Assembly (NCBI GenBank): GCA_027306655.1
Contig: DAHUZL010000039.1
Coordinates: 1-34,168, forward strand
Direction of reading: 5' to 3'
Source of the DNA: Candidatus Dormiibacterota bacterium
Lineage (GTDB): Bacteria > Chloroflexota > Dormibacteria > Aeolococcales > Bog-877
DNA: 34,168 nt
A program made the translations under genes and the position numbers. The notes under the pieces were generated by a model. It did not search any database. It was not told the DNA's origin and saw nothing but the letters and a program-made list of their open reading frames with translations. Every line of letters begins with the position of its first letter. Within the stretch, counting starts at the first letter, position 1. Shown piece after piece: positions 14,024 through 24,850 of the stretch.

Positions 14024-15531
14024 CCGGCTGGCGGCCCTGGGTCACGCGCGGGGGGCGGCTCGTCCCCGCGGCGGCGGGACTCGCCGCCGCGGTCGCGCTG
14101 ACGGCGGCCCTGGCGGCGGTGCTGCTGCCGGTGCGCACCCACCTGAGCGGCGCCACCTCCGCCCTGGCCTTCGTGGTGCCGGTGGTGGTGGGGGTGGCGA
14201 TCGGCGGCTTCCCGGTGGGCGTGGCCGCGGTGGGGATCGGCTTCCTCACCTACGACGCGCTCTTCATCCCACCCTACGGCACCCTCGACGTGAGCGCCGC
14301 CCAGGACTGGGTCGCCCTCGGCGTGTACGCGGCGGCGATGCTGGTGGTGGCGCGGGTGGTCGCGGAGCAGCGGCGCGCCCGCGCCGAGGCCCGGCAGGGC
14401 GAGGACGACACCCGCCGCCTCTTCGAGGTCTCCGACCTCCTCATCGGCGACCGGCCCCTGCCCGACCTGCTCCACCGGGTGGTGGAGACCGTCTGCCAGG
14501 GCTTCGGGATGGCGTCGGTGACGCTGCTCCTGCCCGAGGGCGCCCAGCTCGCCGTGGCCGCCCAGGCCGGCACCCCGCCGCCGGCACGCCTCCCCGCCAG
14601 CGGGAGCCCTCTCCCCAGCCAGGGCACCCCGCTGGCCCAGATCGGTCGCGGCGGGACCCGGACGCTCCCGCTCGCGACGGCCGACCGCCCGGTGGGGCTG
14701 CTGGTGCTCACCGGGCCGGCGCTGGGGGCCCGTGACCAGCACCGGCTCGCCATCTACGCCAACCACGCCGCCCTGGCCGTCGAACGCGCCCGGCTCCGCG
14801 AGAGCGCGCTGCGGGGTGAGGTGCTGGCCGAGGTGGACGCCTGGAGGCGGACCTTGCTGGGGTCGGTGGCCCACGACCTGCGCACCCCGCTGGCCTCGAT
14901 CAAAGCGGCGGTGTCCGATCTCGCCGATCCCACCGTCCGGCTCTCGACCGACGACCGCGACCAGCTCCTCGCCACCGTCGACGGCGAGACCGACCGGCTG
15001 ACGCGGCTGGTGACCAACCTGCTCGACGTTCACCGCATCGAGGCCGGCACGCTCACCGTCAGCCGCCGTCCCGAGGTGCTGGCGGACCTGGTCGAGGAGG
15101 CCCTCGACGGGCTCCGGCCCCAGCTCGAGGGGCACCCGGTCGCGGTCGACGTGCCTTCCCGCCTGCTCGTCGAGGTCGACGCCACGCTGATCGTTCAGGC
15201 GCTCACCAACCTGCTCGACAACGCGGCCCGGCACACGCCCGCGGGCACCCCGGTGCGCCTGCGCGCCGCCGCCCGAGCGGGTACGGTCGCGCTGACCGTG
15301 GTCGACGACGGTCCCGGGATCGAGGCCGGGCGGGTGGCCCGCCTGTTCGGGAACGGCTCCGCACCCGACCTCAGTGCCGCACCCGGCGCCATCGGCACCG
15401 GCGTCGGTCTCACCATCGCGCGCACCTTCGTCGAGGCCAACGGCGGCAGCCTCACCGTGGATGCCGGCCTTGCCCGCGGACTGGGCCTCCTGGTGAGCCT
15501 GCCGGCCTCGCCCGCGGCGCGGGCGGGCTGA
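14020..15531 (+). CDS. kdpD: KdpD sensor, C-terminal half: membrane histidine kinase
   Basis: This 503-residue protein is the membrane and kinase half of KdpD. Residues 15-115 contain about four hydrophobic segments (DUF4118-like: LVPAAAGLAAAVALTAALAA, TSALAFVVPVVVGVAIGG, VGVAAVGIGFLTYDALF, VALGVYAAAMLVVARVV). A GAF-like region spans about 130-265. The kinase core follows: H-box with His285 in GSVAHDLRTPLASIK, N-box LTNLLDNAARHTP, G1 VDDGPGI and G2 GTGVGLTIAR. It lacks the ATP-loop KdpD domain and Usp domain, which the preceding gene supplies. It overlaps that gene by 4 bases and is followed 2 bases later by kdpE. The two halves probably form a complex to restore a full KdpD. Confidence 0.92.
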   Translation: MTGWRPWVTRGGRLVPAAAGLAAAVALTAALAAVLLPVRTHLSGATSALAFVVPVVVGVAIGGFPVGVAAVGIGFLTYDALFIPPYGTLDVSAAQDWVALGVYAAAMLVVARVVAEQRRARAEARQGEDDTRRLFEVSDLLIGDRPLPDLLHRVVETVCQGFGMASVTLLLPEGAQLAVAAQAGTPPPARLPASGSPLPSQGTPLAQIGRGGTRTLPLATADRPVGLLVLTGPALGARDQHRLAIYANHAALAVERARLRESALRGEVLAEVDAWRRTLLGSVAHDLRTPLASIKAAVSDLADPTVRLSTDDRDQLLATVDGETDRLTRLVTNLLDVHRIEAGTLTVSRRPEVLADLVEEALDGLRPQLEGHPVAVDVPSRLLVEVDATLIVQALTNLLDNAARHTPAGTPVRLRAAARAGTVALTVVDDGPGIEAGRVARLFGNGSAPDLSAAPGAIGTGVGLTIARTFVEANGGSLTVDAGLARGLGLLVSLPASPAARAG

Positions 15532-15533
15532 CC

Positions 15534-16259
15534 GTGGCGCGCCTCCTGCTGATCGACGACGAGGCCGCGCTGGTGCGCGCCCTCAGCATCGGGCTGCGCG
15601 CGCGGGGGTACCAGCTGGCGACCGCCCGCGACGGGGCGACCGGCCTGGCCGAGGCGGTGCGGCAGCGCCCCGACGTGGTGGTGCTGGACTTGGGCCTGCC
15701 CGACATCGACGGGGTGGAGGTCTGCCGCTCCCTGCGCGGCTTCAGCCAGGTGCCGATCCTGGTCCTCTCCGCGCACGGGGAGGAGGCGCGCAAGGTCTCG
15801 GCCCTCGACGCCGGCGCCGATGACTTCGTCACCAAGCCGTTCGGCATGGCGGAGCTGGAGGCCCGCCTCCGGGTCGCCCTGCGGCACGGACGGGGACGCG
15901 ACGGCTCCCTGGGCACCCCCGTTGTGAGCGTCGGCGCGCTCACCCTCGACCTCGCCGCCCACACCGCCACCGTGGCCGGCGACCGGGTCCGGCTGACCGC
16001 CACGGAGTACGCGATGCTGTCCTACCTGGTCCGCCACCAGGGCCGGATCGTCACCCAGCAGGTGCTCCTGCAGCACGTGTGGGGCGGGCGCTACGGCGCC
16101 GACCCCCACTACCTGCGGGTCTACGCCAACCGGCTCCGGCGCAAGCTCGGGCCCGATCACCGCCGCCTGCTGCGCACCCACCCCGGCATCGGCTACGAGC
16201 TGAGCGATCCCGGCGACGCGGAGGCGGATCCGCCGTCAGCGTCGCCCCGGCGCGCTTGA
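15534..16259 (+). CDS. kdpE: KdpE response regulator (OmpR family)
   Basis: It is the DNA-binding partner of KdpD and should activate the kdpFABC genes when potassium is low or osmolarity high. The receiver domain has the acidic pair in LLIDDEAAL, phospho-acceptor Asp52 in VVVLDLGLPDIDG, the Ser in ILVLSAHGE, and the conserved Lys in DDFVTKPFG. The winged-helix OmpR-type output domain covers about residues 125-228, with LTATEYAMLSYLVRHQGRIVTQQVLLQHVWG and YLRVYANRLRRKLG, then HPGIGYEL. The GTG start is 2 bases after the kinase stop. The last 15 residues are Asp/Ser/Pro-rich. Confidence 0.94.
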   Translation: MARLLLIDDEAALVRALSIGLRARGYQLATARDGATGLAEAVRQRPDVVVLDLGLPDIDGVEVCRSLRGFSQVPILVLSAHGEEARKVSALDAGADDFVTKPFGMAELEARLRVALRHGRGRDGSLGTPVVSVGALTLDLAAHTATVAGDRVRLTATEYAMLSYLVRHQGRIVTQQVLLQHVWGGRYGADPHYLRVYANRLRRKLGPDHRRLLRTHPGIGYELSDPGDAEADPPSASPRRA

Positions 16260-16266
16260 CGAATTG

Positions 16267-16306
16267 TTGACGCCTCGCCCGCCCCTGTTGAGGGCGCATT
16301 GACGCC
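16267..16306 (+). repeat. Two TTGACGCC direct repeats between kdpE and the small kdp genes
   Basis: TTGACGCC occurs at 16267-16274 and 16299-16306, 32 bases apart (about three helical turns), with a related GTTGAG between them. This is the only gap (67 bases) inside the kdp operon. The repeats could be KdpE boxes or -35 elements of an internal kdpFABC promoter. No good -10 element is seen 16-18 bases after either copy. Confidence 0.35.
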
Positions 16307-16326
16307 GGGTTGCCGATGATGGCGCG

Positions 16327-16410
16327 GTGGCCGACCTGATCGCGGTGGCGGGGACGATCGTCGCGATCCTCTGTCTGCTGGCCATGGCCCGGGCTTTGGA
16401 GCACGTCTGA
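16327..16410 (+). CDS. Unnamed 27-residue single-span membrane peptide upstream of KdpF
   Basis: This short frame encodes MADLIAVAGTIVAILCLLAM followed by ARALEHV. It starts at GTG and its TGA overlaps the kdpF ATG by one base (TGATG). Residues 4-21 form one hydrophobic helix, with Asp3 before it and a charged ARALEHV end after it. It is not KdpF, which follows with its own signature. I recall similar small peptides ending in a charged R-x-x-E-x-L tail upstream of kdpF in actinobacterial kdp operons, usually left unannotated. A role as a second small subunit of the KdpFABC pump, or as a regulator of it, is a guess. No Shine-Dalgarno sequence is seen. Confidence 0.6.
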   Translation: MADLIAVAGTIVAILCLLAMARALEHV

Positions 16411-16499
16411 TGAGCGGCGGCGACATCGTGCTGCTGGTGATCGCGGCCGCGGTGTTCGTGTACCTCGGCGTGGCGCTCTTCAACCCTGAGCGGTTCTGA
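16410..16499 (+). CDS. kdpF: KdpF, small subunit of the potassium-transporting ATPase
   Basis: KdpF is a 29-residue membrane peptide that stabilises the KdpFABC complex. Here it starts [16 protein letters not shown] and ends [13 protein letters not shown], with the family's conserved Tyr-Leu and the ALxxPERF ending. One hydrophobic helix spans about residues 5-23. Both ends overlap neighbours by one base (TGATG), so translation is coupled to the preceding peptide and to kdpA. Confidence 0.9.
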   Translation: MSGGDIVLLVIAAAVFVYLGVALFNPERF

Positions 16500-18190
16500 T
16501 GGGCTTCGCCCTCACCCTGCTGGCCCTGGTGGTCTGCCTGGCCCTCGCCTGGCGCCTGCTGGGCGCCTACATGGTGGCGGTGTTCGAGGGCCGCGCCCAC
16601 TGGCTCAGCTGGGTGGAGCGTCCGCTCTACCGGGCCCTCGGGGTCGACCCCGGACGCGAACAGGGCTGGCAGCGCTACACGGCCTCGCTGCTGATCTTCT
16701 CGCTGGTGTCGATCCTGCTCACCTACGCCCTGCTCCGGTTCCAGGCACTGCTGCCGTTCAACCCCCAGCACCTCCCGGCGGTGGCGCCGGCACTGGCCTG
16801 GAACACCGCGGTCTCCTTCGTCACCAACACCAACTGGCAGAACTATGCCGGCGAATCGACAATGTCCTACTTCTCCCAGATGGTCGCCCTGACGGTCCAG
16901 AACTTCGTCAGCCCGGCGGTGGGGATGGCGGTCGCGATCGCGATCATCCGCGGTTTCGCCCGCCGCGGCTCGGCGGCGATCGGCAACTTCTGGGTCGACG
17001 TGGTCCGCAGCGTCATCTACATCCTGCTCCCGATCTCGTTCGTGTTCGCGCTGGTCTTCGTGGCCCAGGGGTCGGTCCAGACGCTGGCCGGGCCGGCCCA
17101 TATCCACGATCTGCTGAACGGGGTGGGGCAGACCATCCCCCGGGCCCCGATCGCCTCCCAGGAGGTGATCAAGCAGCTCGGGACCAATGGCGGGGGGCCA
17201 TTCAACGCCAACGGGGCGCATCCCTTCGAGAACCCGACCGGGCTCACCAACGTCCTCTCCATCCTGCTCCTCCTCGCCATCCCGGTGGCGCTCACCTACA
17301 CCTTCGGGAGGATGGTCGGCAGCGTCCGCCAGGGTGGGGCGGTGCTGGCCGCGATGACGGTCCTCTTCGCCGGCTGGCTGGCGGTGGCGGTGGCGGCCGA
17401 GCAGGGCCCCAACCCGGCGGCGACGGCGGCGGGGCTGGCGCACCAGCCGGGCGGAAACCTGAACGGCAAGGAGGCGCGCTTCGGGGTCGCCGGCTCGGTC
17501 CTCTACGACATCGCCTCCACCCAGACGTCGACCGGGTCAGTGAACTCCGCCGCCGACTCCTACACGCCCCTGGGCGGGCTGGCCCTGATGGCGGGGATGG
17601 CCCAGGGCGACATCACCCCGGGCGGGGTGGGCAGCGGCCTCTACACGATCCTCCTCTCCGCGATCGTGACCGTGTTCATCGGCGGCCTGATGGTGGGGCG
17701 GACGCCGGAGTACCTCGGCAAGAAGATCCAGGCCCGGGAGGTCAAGCTGGCCGCGCTCGGGGTGCTGGTGATGCCGGTCACGGTGCTGGTCCTGACCGCG
17801 ATCGCGGTGGCGATCCCGGCCGGGACCGGCGCCGTGCTCAACCGGGGGCCGCAGGGGTTCTCCGAGATCTTCTACGCCCTCCTCTCCCAGGGCAACAACA
17901 ACGGCTCCGCCTTCGCCGGGATCTCCGCCAACACCGTCTTCTACAACGTCGTCGGCGGCGTGGACATGCTGATCGGGCGATTCGGCATCATCGTCCCGGT
18001 GCTGGCGCTCAGCGGCGTCCTCGCCGCCAAGGCCACCGTGCCCGCGTCGGCGGGCACGTTCCGCACCGACACGCCGATGTTCGTCGGGCTCCTGGTGGGG
18101 GTGATCCTGCTGATCGGCGCCCTCACCTTCTTCCCGGCGGTGTCGCTGGGCCCGCTGGTGCAGCAGTTCAGCCACGGGAGGCTGTTCTGA
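16499..18190 (+). CDS. kdpA: KdpA, potassium-binding and channel-like subunit
   Basis: KdpA is the integral membrane subunit that selects K+ at the outer face. The 563-residue length is normal and about ten membrane spans are visible. The selectivity-filter loops are conserved: [13 protein letters not shown] (from residue 109), [20 protein letters not shown] (GTN at 228-230), [16 protein letters not shown] and [16 protein letters not shown]. The filter Gly expected at position 232 of the E. coli protein is present in GTNGGG. In the second loop Pro replaces the E. coli Phe after GGG, a variant I have seen in other species. The start overlaps kdpF by one base and the stop overlaps kdpB by one base. 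Confidence 0.97.
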   Translation: MGFALTLLALVVCLALAWRLLGAYMVAVFEGRAHWLSWVERPLYRALGVDPGREQGWQRYTASLLIFSLVSILLTYALLRFQALLPFNPQHLPAVAPALAWNTAVSFVTNTNWQNYAGESTMSYFSQMVALTVQNFVSPAVGMAVAIAIIRGFARRGSAAIGNFWVDVVRSVIYILLPISFVFALVFVAQGSVQTLAGPAHIHDLLNGVGQTIPRAPIASQEVIKQLGTNGGGPFNANGAHPFENPTGLTNVLSILLLLAIPVALTYTFGRMVGSVRQGGAVLAAMTVLFAGWLAVAVAAEQGPNPAATAAGLAHQPGGNLNGKEARFGVAGSVLYDIASTQTSTGSVNSAADSYTPLGGLALMAGMAQGDITPGGVGSGLYTILLSAIVTVFIGGLMVGRTPEYLGKKIQAREVKLAALGVLVMPVTVLVLTAIAVAIPAGTGAVLNRGPQGFSEIFYALLSQGNNNGSAFAGISANTVFYNVVGGVDMLIGRFGIIVPVLALSGVLAAKATVPASAGTFRTDTPMFVGLLVGVILLIGALTFFPAVSLGPLVQQFSHGRLF

Positions 18191-20223
18191 TGGCTCAGGG
18201 CGGGCACGGGGTGGTGCGCTCGCGCAGCCTCCTCGACGGCGCCATCCTGGGCCCGGCCGCGATCGACGCCGGCCGCAAGCTGGACCCCCGGGTGCAGCTC
18301 CGCAACCCGGTGATGTTCGTGGTCCTGGCGGGCACCGTGATCAGCGCCGCCGAGGCCTTGGCCCACCCCTCGGCCTTCGCCTGGCAGATCACCATCTGGC
18401 TGGCGCTCACCGTGCTCTTCGCCAACTTCGCCGAGGCGCTCGCCGAGGGCCGGGGCAAGGCCCAGGCCGACAGCCTGCGGCGCACCCGCGGCGACACCCT
18501 GGCCCGCCGCCTGGGGGCGGATGGCCAGGAGGTCCAGATCCCGGCCTCCCAGCTGCGCCGCGGCGACCGGGTGGTGTGCGGGCCCGGCGACGTCGTCCCC
18601 TCCGACGGCGAGATCGTGGCCGGGGTCGCCTCCATCGACGAGTCGGCGATCACCGGCGAGTCGGCGCCGGTGATCCGCGAGTCGGGGGGCGACCGCTCGG
18701 CGGTGACCGGGGGGACCCGGGTGCTCTCGGACCGGATCGAGGTCCGCATCACGGCGGAGCCGGGGCAGACGTTCCTGGACCGGATGATCAGGCTGGTCGA
18801 GGGCGCGCAGCGGCAGAAGACGCCCAACGAGATCGCCCTCACCATCCTCCTGGCCGCGCTCACCCTGATCTTCGTGCCGGTCGTGGTTGTGCTCCCGCCC
18901 TTCGCCGGGTACGCGCACGGCCGGGTCTCGGTGGTGGTGCTGATCGGCCTTTTGGTCTGCCTCATCCCCACCACCGTGGGCGCTTTGCTGTCGGCCATCG
19001 GCATCGCCGGGATGGACCGGCTGGTGCAGCGCAACGTCCTCGCCATGAGCGGGCGGGCGGTGGAGGCCGCCGGCGACGTCTCCACCCTGCTCCTGGACAA
19101 GACCGGCACCATCACCCTCGGCAACCGGATGGCCTCGGCCTTCCTGCCCGTCGGCGGGCACACCGAGTCGGAGCTGGCCGACGCCGCCCAGCTGGCCTCG
19201 CTCGCCGACGAGACCCCGGAGGGGCGCTCGATCGTGGTCCTGGCGAAGTCGCACTTCAACCTGCGCGAGCGGGAGCTGTCCCCGCCCCACCGGTTCGTCC
19301 CCTTCTCGGCGCAGACCCGGATGTCGGGGCTGGACGTGGGCAACCGCCGCATTCGCAAGGGCGCCACCAGCGCGGTGCGCCACTTCATCGAGGCGGCGGG
19401 GGGACGGGCGCCGGCGGACCTCGACGAGCTCGCCGACCGCATCGCTCGGGCGGGCTCCACCCCGCTCGCGGTCGCCGACGGGGGCGAGGTGCTCGGGATC
19501 GTGGAGCTGAAGGACGTGGTCAAGTCGGGGATCACCGAACGCTTCGCCCAGCTCCGCGCCATGGGCATCCGGACGGTGATGATCACCGGCGACAACCCGC
19601 TCACGGCGGCCGCCATCGCCGCCGAGGCCGGCGTCGACGACTTCCTCGCCGAGGCCACCCCGGAGACCAAGATGGCGTTGATCCGCACCGAGCAGGCCAA
19701 GGGCCAGCTGGTGGCGATGATGGGCGACGGCACCAACGACGCTCCCGCCCTGGCCCAGGCCGACGTGGGGGTGGCCATGAACACCGGCACCGCCGCGGCC
19801 AAGGAGGCGGGGAACATGGTCGACCTCGACTCCAACCCCACCAAGCTGATCGACATCGTCGAGATCGGCAAGCAGCTGCTGATCACGCGCGGCGCCCTGA
19901 CCACGTTCTCGATCGCCAATGACGTGGCCAAGTACTTCGCCATCATCCCCGCCCTGTTCGCCTCCACCTATCCCCAGCTGGAGGCGCTCAACGTGATGCG
20001 CCTGCACAGCCCCGCCAGCGCGGTGCTGTCGGCGGTGATCTTCAATGCCCTCATCATCGTCGCCCTGATCCCGCTGGCCCTGCGCGGGGTGCGCTTCCGG
20101 CCCAGCTCGGCGGCCTCGCTGCTGCGCCGCAACGTCCTCGTCTACGGGATGGGCGGTCTGATCCTGCCCTTCCTGGGGATCAAGCTGATCGACCTCTTCC
20201 TCACCGCGACCCGGCTCGCCTGA
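18190..20223 (+). CDS. kdpB: KdpB, P-type ATPase catalytic subunit
   Basis: KdpB hydrolyses ATP and drives high-affinity K+ uptake through KdpA. The 677 residues hold the complete P-type core. The actuator motif TGES is at 155-158, and Ser158 corresponds to the regulatory Ser162 of E. coli. The phosphorylated Asp303 is in [13 protein letters not shown]. The nucleotide domain has [12 protein letters not shown] and RKGATSAVR, and the hinge has [19 protein letters not shown] and [31 protein letters not shown]. The membrane helix motif [21 protein letters not shown] is intact. It overlaps kdpA and kdpC by one base each. No truncation is seen. Confidence 0.97.
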   Translation: MAQGGHGVVRSRSLLDGAILGPAAIDAGRKLDPRVQLRNPVMFVVLAGTVISAAEALAHPSAFAWQITIWLALTVLFANFAEALAEGRGKAQADSLRRTRGDTLARRLGADGQEVQIPASQLRRGDRVVCGPGDVVPSDGEIVAGVASIDESAITGESAPVIRESGGDRSAVTGGTRVLSDRIEVRITAEPGQTFLDRMIRLVEGAQRQKTPNEIALTILLAALTLIFVPVVVVLPPFAGYAHGRVSVVVLIGLLVCLIPTTVGALLSAIGIAGMDRLVQRNVLAMSGRAVEAAGDVSTLLLDKTGTITLGNRMASAFLPVGGHTESELADAAQLASLADETPEGRSIVVLAKSHFNLRERELSPPHRFVPFSAQTRMSGLDVGNRRIRKGATSAVRHFIEAAGGRAPADLDELADRIARAGSTPLAVADGGEVLGIVELKDVVKSGITERFAQLRAMGIRTVMITGDNPLTAAAIAAEAGVDDFLAEATPETKMALIRTEQAKGQLVAMMGDGTNDAPALAQADVGVAMNTGTAAAKEAGNMVDLDSNPTKLIDIVEIGKQLLITRGALTTFSIANDVAKYFAIIPALFASTYPQLEALNVMRLHSPASAVLSAVIFNALIIVALIPLALRGVRFRPSSAASLLRRNVLVYGMGGLILPFLGIKLIDLFLTATRLA

Positions 20224-20753
20224 TGCTCCGGCACCTGCGCCGGTCGATCGTCCTCGCCCTCTGTCTCGCCGCGCTCTGCGGGCTGGGCTATCCCCTCCTC
20301 GTCACCGGGGTGGCGACCGCCCTCTTCCCCGTCCAGGCGCGCGGGTCTCTGGGGCCGAACGGCTCAACCCTGATCGGCCAGGCCTGGCAGGGGCCGCAGT
20401 GGTTCCATGGCCGCCCCGACCCGTACACCCCGATGGCGAGCGGGGCGGCCAACCTCGGGCCGCGGTCTCGGGTGCTGGCGGCCCAGGTGGCCGCCCGCCT
20501 CGCCGCCTGGCACCGGCTCGGGGTGACGCCCACGGCGGAGCTGGTCCTCGGATCCGGGAGCGGGCTGGATCCCGACATCAGCCCCCGCTCCGCCTACGTG
20601 CAGGTGGCGATGGTGGCGCGGGCGCGGCACCTGCCGGTGGGGGCGGTGCGCCGCCTGGTCCAGAGCCAGGTCCAGGGCCCCGAGCTGGGCTTCCTCGGCG
20701 AGCCGGTGGTCAACGTCCTGCAGGTGAACGAGCGCCTGGCCCGGCTGCGCTGA
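20223..20753 (+). CDS. kdpC: KdpC, stabilising subunit of the potassium ATPase
   Basis: KdpC is anchored by one N-terminal span (SIVLALCLAALCGLGYPLLVTGVATALFP, about residues 8-36) and has a periplasm-side domain that caps the complex and raises K+ affinity. Family motifs are GSLGPNGSTLIGQAWQGPQWFHGRPDP, ASGAANLGP, GSGSGLDPDISPRSAYVQVAMVARAR, and GFLGEPVVNVLQVNERL. The length of 176 residues is slightly below the E. coli protein (about 190). It is the last gene of the operon and converges on purL with only 14 bases between. Confidence 0.96.
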   Translation: MLRHLRRSIVLALCLAALCGLGYPLLVTGVATALFPVQARGSLGPNGSTLIGQAWQGPQWFHGRPDPYTPMASGAANLGPRSRVLAAQVAARLAAWHRLGVTPTAELVLGSGSGLDPDISPRSAYVQVAMVARARHLPVGAVRRLVQSQVQGPELGFLGEPVVNVLQVNERLARLR

Positions 20754-20767
20754 GGCGCGGCCCCGAG

Positions 20768-23004
<2,237 letters not shown>

Positions 23005-23008
<4 letters not shown>

Positions 23009-23715
23009 CGGGACCGGGCCGCCCCCAGGCGCGCCGCGGCCACCGCCCGGAACATCCCGAGCCCGTCGGCGGAGCCCAGCAGCGCTTCGCAGGCGCGCTC
23101 GGGGTGGGGCATCATGCCGACGACGTTGCCGGCGGCGCTCGCGATCCCGGCGATGTTGTGGAGCGAGCCGTTGGGGTTGGCATCCGGGGTGGCGGCGCCC
23201 CGGGCGTCGACGTAGCGGAGCACCACCCGGCCGCCCAACTCCAGCCCCGCGATCGTGTCGGGGTCGGCGTGGTAGCGGCCCTCTCCGTGGCTGATCGGGA
23301 TCCGCAGCGGCGTCGCGGGGGCGAGGCCGGCGGTGAAGGGGGTGGGGCGCCCCTCCACCCGGAGCCCGGTCCATTGGCAGCGGAACTGGAGCGAGCGGTT
23401 GCGCAGGAGCGCGCCCGGGAGCAGTCCCGCCTCGCAGAGGACCTGGAAGCCGTTGCAGATCCCCAGCACCGGGCCGCCCGCGGCCGCGAACGACCGCACC
23501 GCCGCGATGATCGGCGCGTGGGCGGCGATGGCGCCGGCGCGGAGGTAGTCGCCGTAGGCAAAGCCGCCGGGGAGGATGACGCAGTCGACCCCGGCCAGCT
23601 CGCGGTCCGCATGCCAGAGCGTGACCGCCTCGGAACCGGCCAGCGCCACCGCGTGGGCGCAGTCCCGATCGCTCCAGGTGCCCGGGAAGACCACGATCCC
23701 AAAGCGCACCGGCAT
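23005..23715 (-). CDS. purQ: Phosphoribosylformylglycinamidine synthase I (glutaminase PurQ)
   Basis: PurQ releases ammonia from glutamine for PurL. The 236 residues are a class I glutamine amidotransferase: the start [20 protein letters not shown], the oxyanion region [18 protein letters not shown], catalytic Cys87 in [10 protein letters not shown], and His204 and Glu206 in [10 protein letters not shown]. The ATG overlaps the purS stop by one base (TGATG) and the stop overlaps purL by 4 bases. This tight packing fits the known PurL-PurQ-PurS complex. Confidence 0.96.
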
Positions 23716-23975
23716 CACCCGGCCGGCTCGGAGCCGGCCTCGTCGCGCAGGCTGAAGCGGAACTCCTCGATGACGCCGTTGCAGAGCAGCCGCTCGCACA
23801 TCGCGGTGACCCGCTCAGCGACGTCGGCGGTGGCACCGCCGAGGGTGACGGCGAGGTAGCGTCCCACCCGGACGTCGGTCACTTCATCGAACCCCAGGGT
23901 GTGCAGGGCGGTGCGGACCGCCTCGCCCTGGGGATCGTTGACGACCGGCTTCAGGGTGACGACGACGTCGGCGAC
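23715..23975 (-). CDS. purS: PurS subunit of FGAM synthase, start codon unusual
   Basis: PurS is a small dimer that docks PurQ on PurL. The frame reads [20 protein letters not shown], then [20 protein letters not shown] and [17 protein letters not shown], matching the family throughout. The family start (Met followed by one strand, then LKPGVxDPQGxAV) falls at a GTC codon at 23975-23973, giving 86 residues, the normal length. No ATG, GTG or TTG exists in this frame anywhere in the preceding 45 or so codons. The nearest weak alternative is CTG at 24002, which has GGAGG only one base upstream. The gene overlaps the end of purC by 25 bases, so translation probably restarts from ribosomes finishing purC. 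A sequence error near the start cannot be excluded. Confidence 0.85.
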   Translation of the reverse strand, partial: VADVVVTLKPVVNDPQGEAVRTALHTLGFDEVTDVRVGRYLAVTLGGATADVAERVTAMCERLLCNGVIEEFRFSLRDEAGSEPAG

Positions 23976-24850
23976 ACGTCGATCCCGGTGATCCGTCGGC
24001 AGGCCTCCAGGTAACGGTGGCGGACCCGCGCGACCAGCTCCGGCGGCAGGGGCGGGGCGGGCGGGGTGCGGTCCCAGTCGAGCCGGAGCAGGTAGTCGCG
24101 GACCAGCTGCTTGTCGAAGCCGGCGCCCGCAGCGGGTGCGGCGCCCCGGCTGGTGTCCCAGAAGCGCGAGGAGTCGGGGGTGAGGCACTCGTCGATGCAG
24201 GCGAGCCGGCCGTCGATCCACCCGAACTCGAACTTGGTGTCGACCAGAGCGAAGCCCGCCGCCGCCACCACCGGAAGGGCGGCGGCGAAGCAGGCGAGGC
24301 TGACGCGCTCCAGCTGCTCGGCCACCTCGGCGCCGACCGCGTCGCGCAGCTGGGCCCGGGAGATGTTCTCGTCGTGGCCGCTGTCCCGTTTCACCGCCGG
24401 GGTGAATCGGGGAAAGGGGAGCTCATCCCCCTCGCCGAGGCCGCGCGGGACCGGCTCGCCGGCGAGGGTGCCGTGGTCGCGCACCTCCGCCCAGCCCGAG
24501 CCCGCCAGCCGCCGGCGCACCACGCACTCGACGTCGATCCGATCGGCCCGGCGCACCCACATCGCCCGCCCCCGCACCGCCCCGCGCGCGCCGGCGGGGA
24601 GGCCCAAGGGGTCGTCCGCGACGAGATGGTTGGGGACGACCGCCTGGGTGCGCTCGAACCAGAACCGCGACATCGCGGTGAGCACCCGACCCTTGTCGGG
24701 GACCAGGGTGGGGAGGACGCAGTCGAAGGCGGAGATCCGATCAGTGGCGACCATCAGCAGCCGGTCGCCCAGCTCGTAGGTGTCGCGCACCTTGCCCCGC
24801 CGCCAGAGCCGGAGCCCGTACGCCTCCAACCCGCCGACCGCGGCGCTCAT
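23951..24850 (-). CDS. purC: Phosphoribosylaminoimidazole-succinocarboxamide synthase (SAICAR synthetase)
   Basis: It joins aspartate to CAIR with ATP. The 299-residue length resembles the longer, yeast-like PurC rather than the 240-residue Bacillus form. Motifs are RRGKVRDTYELGDRLLMVATDRISAFD, VPDKGRVLTAMS, VECVVRRRLAGSGW, GHDENIS, LVDTKFEFG and DECLTPDSSRFWD. The ATG overlaps the purB stop by 4 bases. The C-terminal SPTSSSP codons overlap the start of purS. Confidence 0.96.
   Translation of the reverse strand: MSAAVGGLEAYGLRLWRRGKVRDTYELGDRLLMVATDRISAFDCVLPTLVPDKGRVLTAMSRFWFERTQAVVPNHLVADDPLGLPAGARGAVRGRAMWVRRADRIDVECVVRRRLAGSGWAEVRDHGTLAGEPVPRGLGEGDELPFPRFTPAVKRDSGHDENISRAQLRDAVGAEVAEQLERVSLACFAAALPVVAAAGFALVDTKFEFGWIDGRLACIDECLTPDSSRFWDTSRGAAPAAGAGFDKQLVRDYLLRLDWDRTPPAPPLPPELVARVRHRYLEACRRITGIDVSPTSSSP

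Noticed and set aside
14010-14030. Frameshift or pseudogene explanation for the two kdpD genes
   Set aside because: Both genes are complete at the domain boundary and joined by an ATGA overlap like many others in this window, so natural fission is more likely than a base error.
23016-23836. Apparent fusion giving a 1,022-residue PurL
   Set aside because: The first 276 residues are an out-of-frame reading of purQ and the end of purS. The real GTG at 23008 overlaps the purQ stop.
24002-24221. Long N-terminal extension of the purS frame upstream of 24002
   Set aside because: It lies wholly within purC, is Arg/Pro-rich low-complexity sequence, and PurS proteins are about 80-86 residues.
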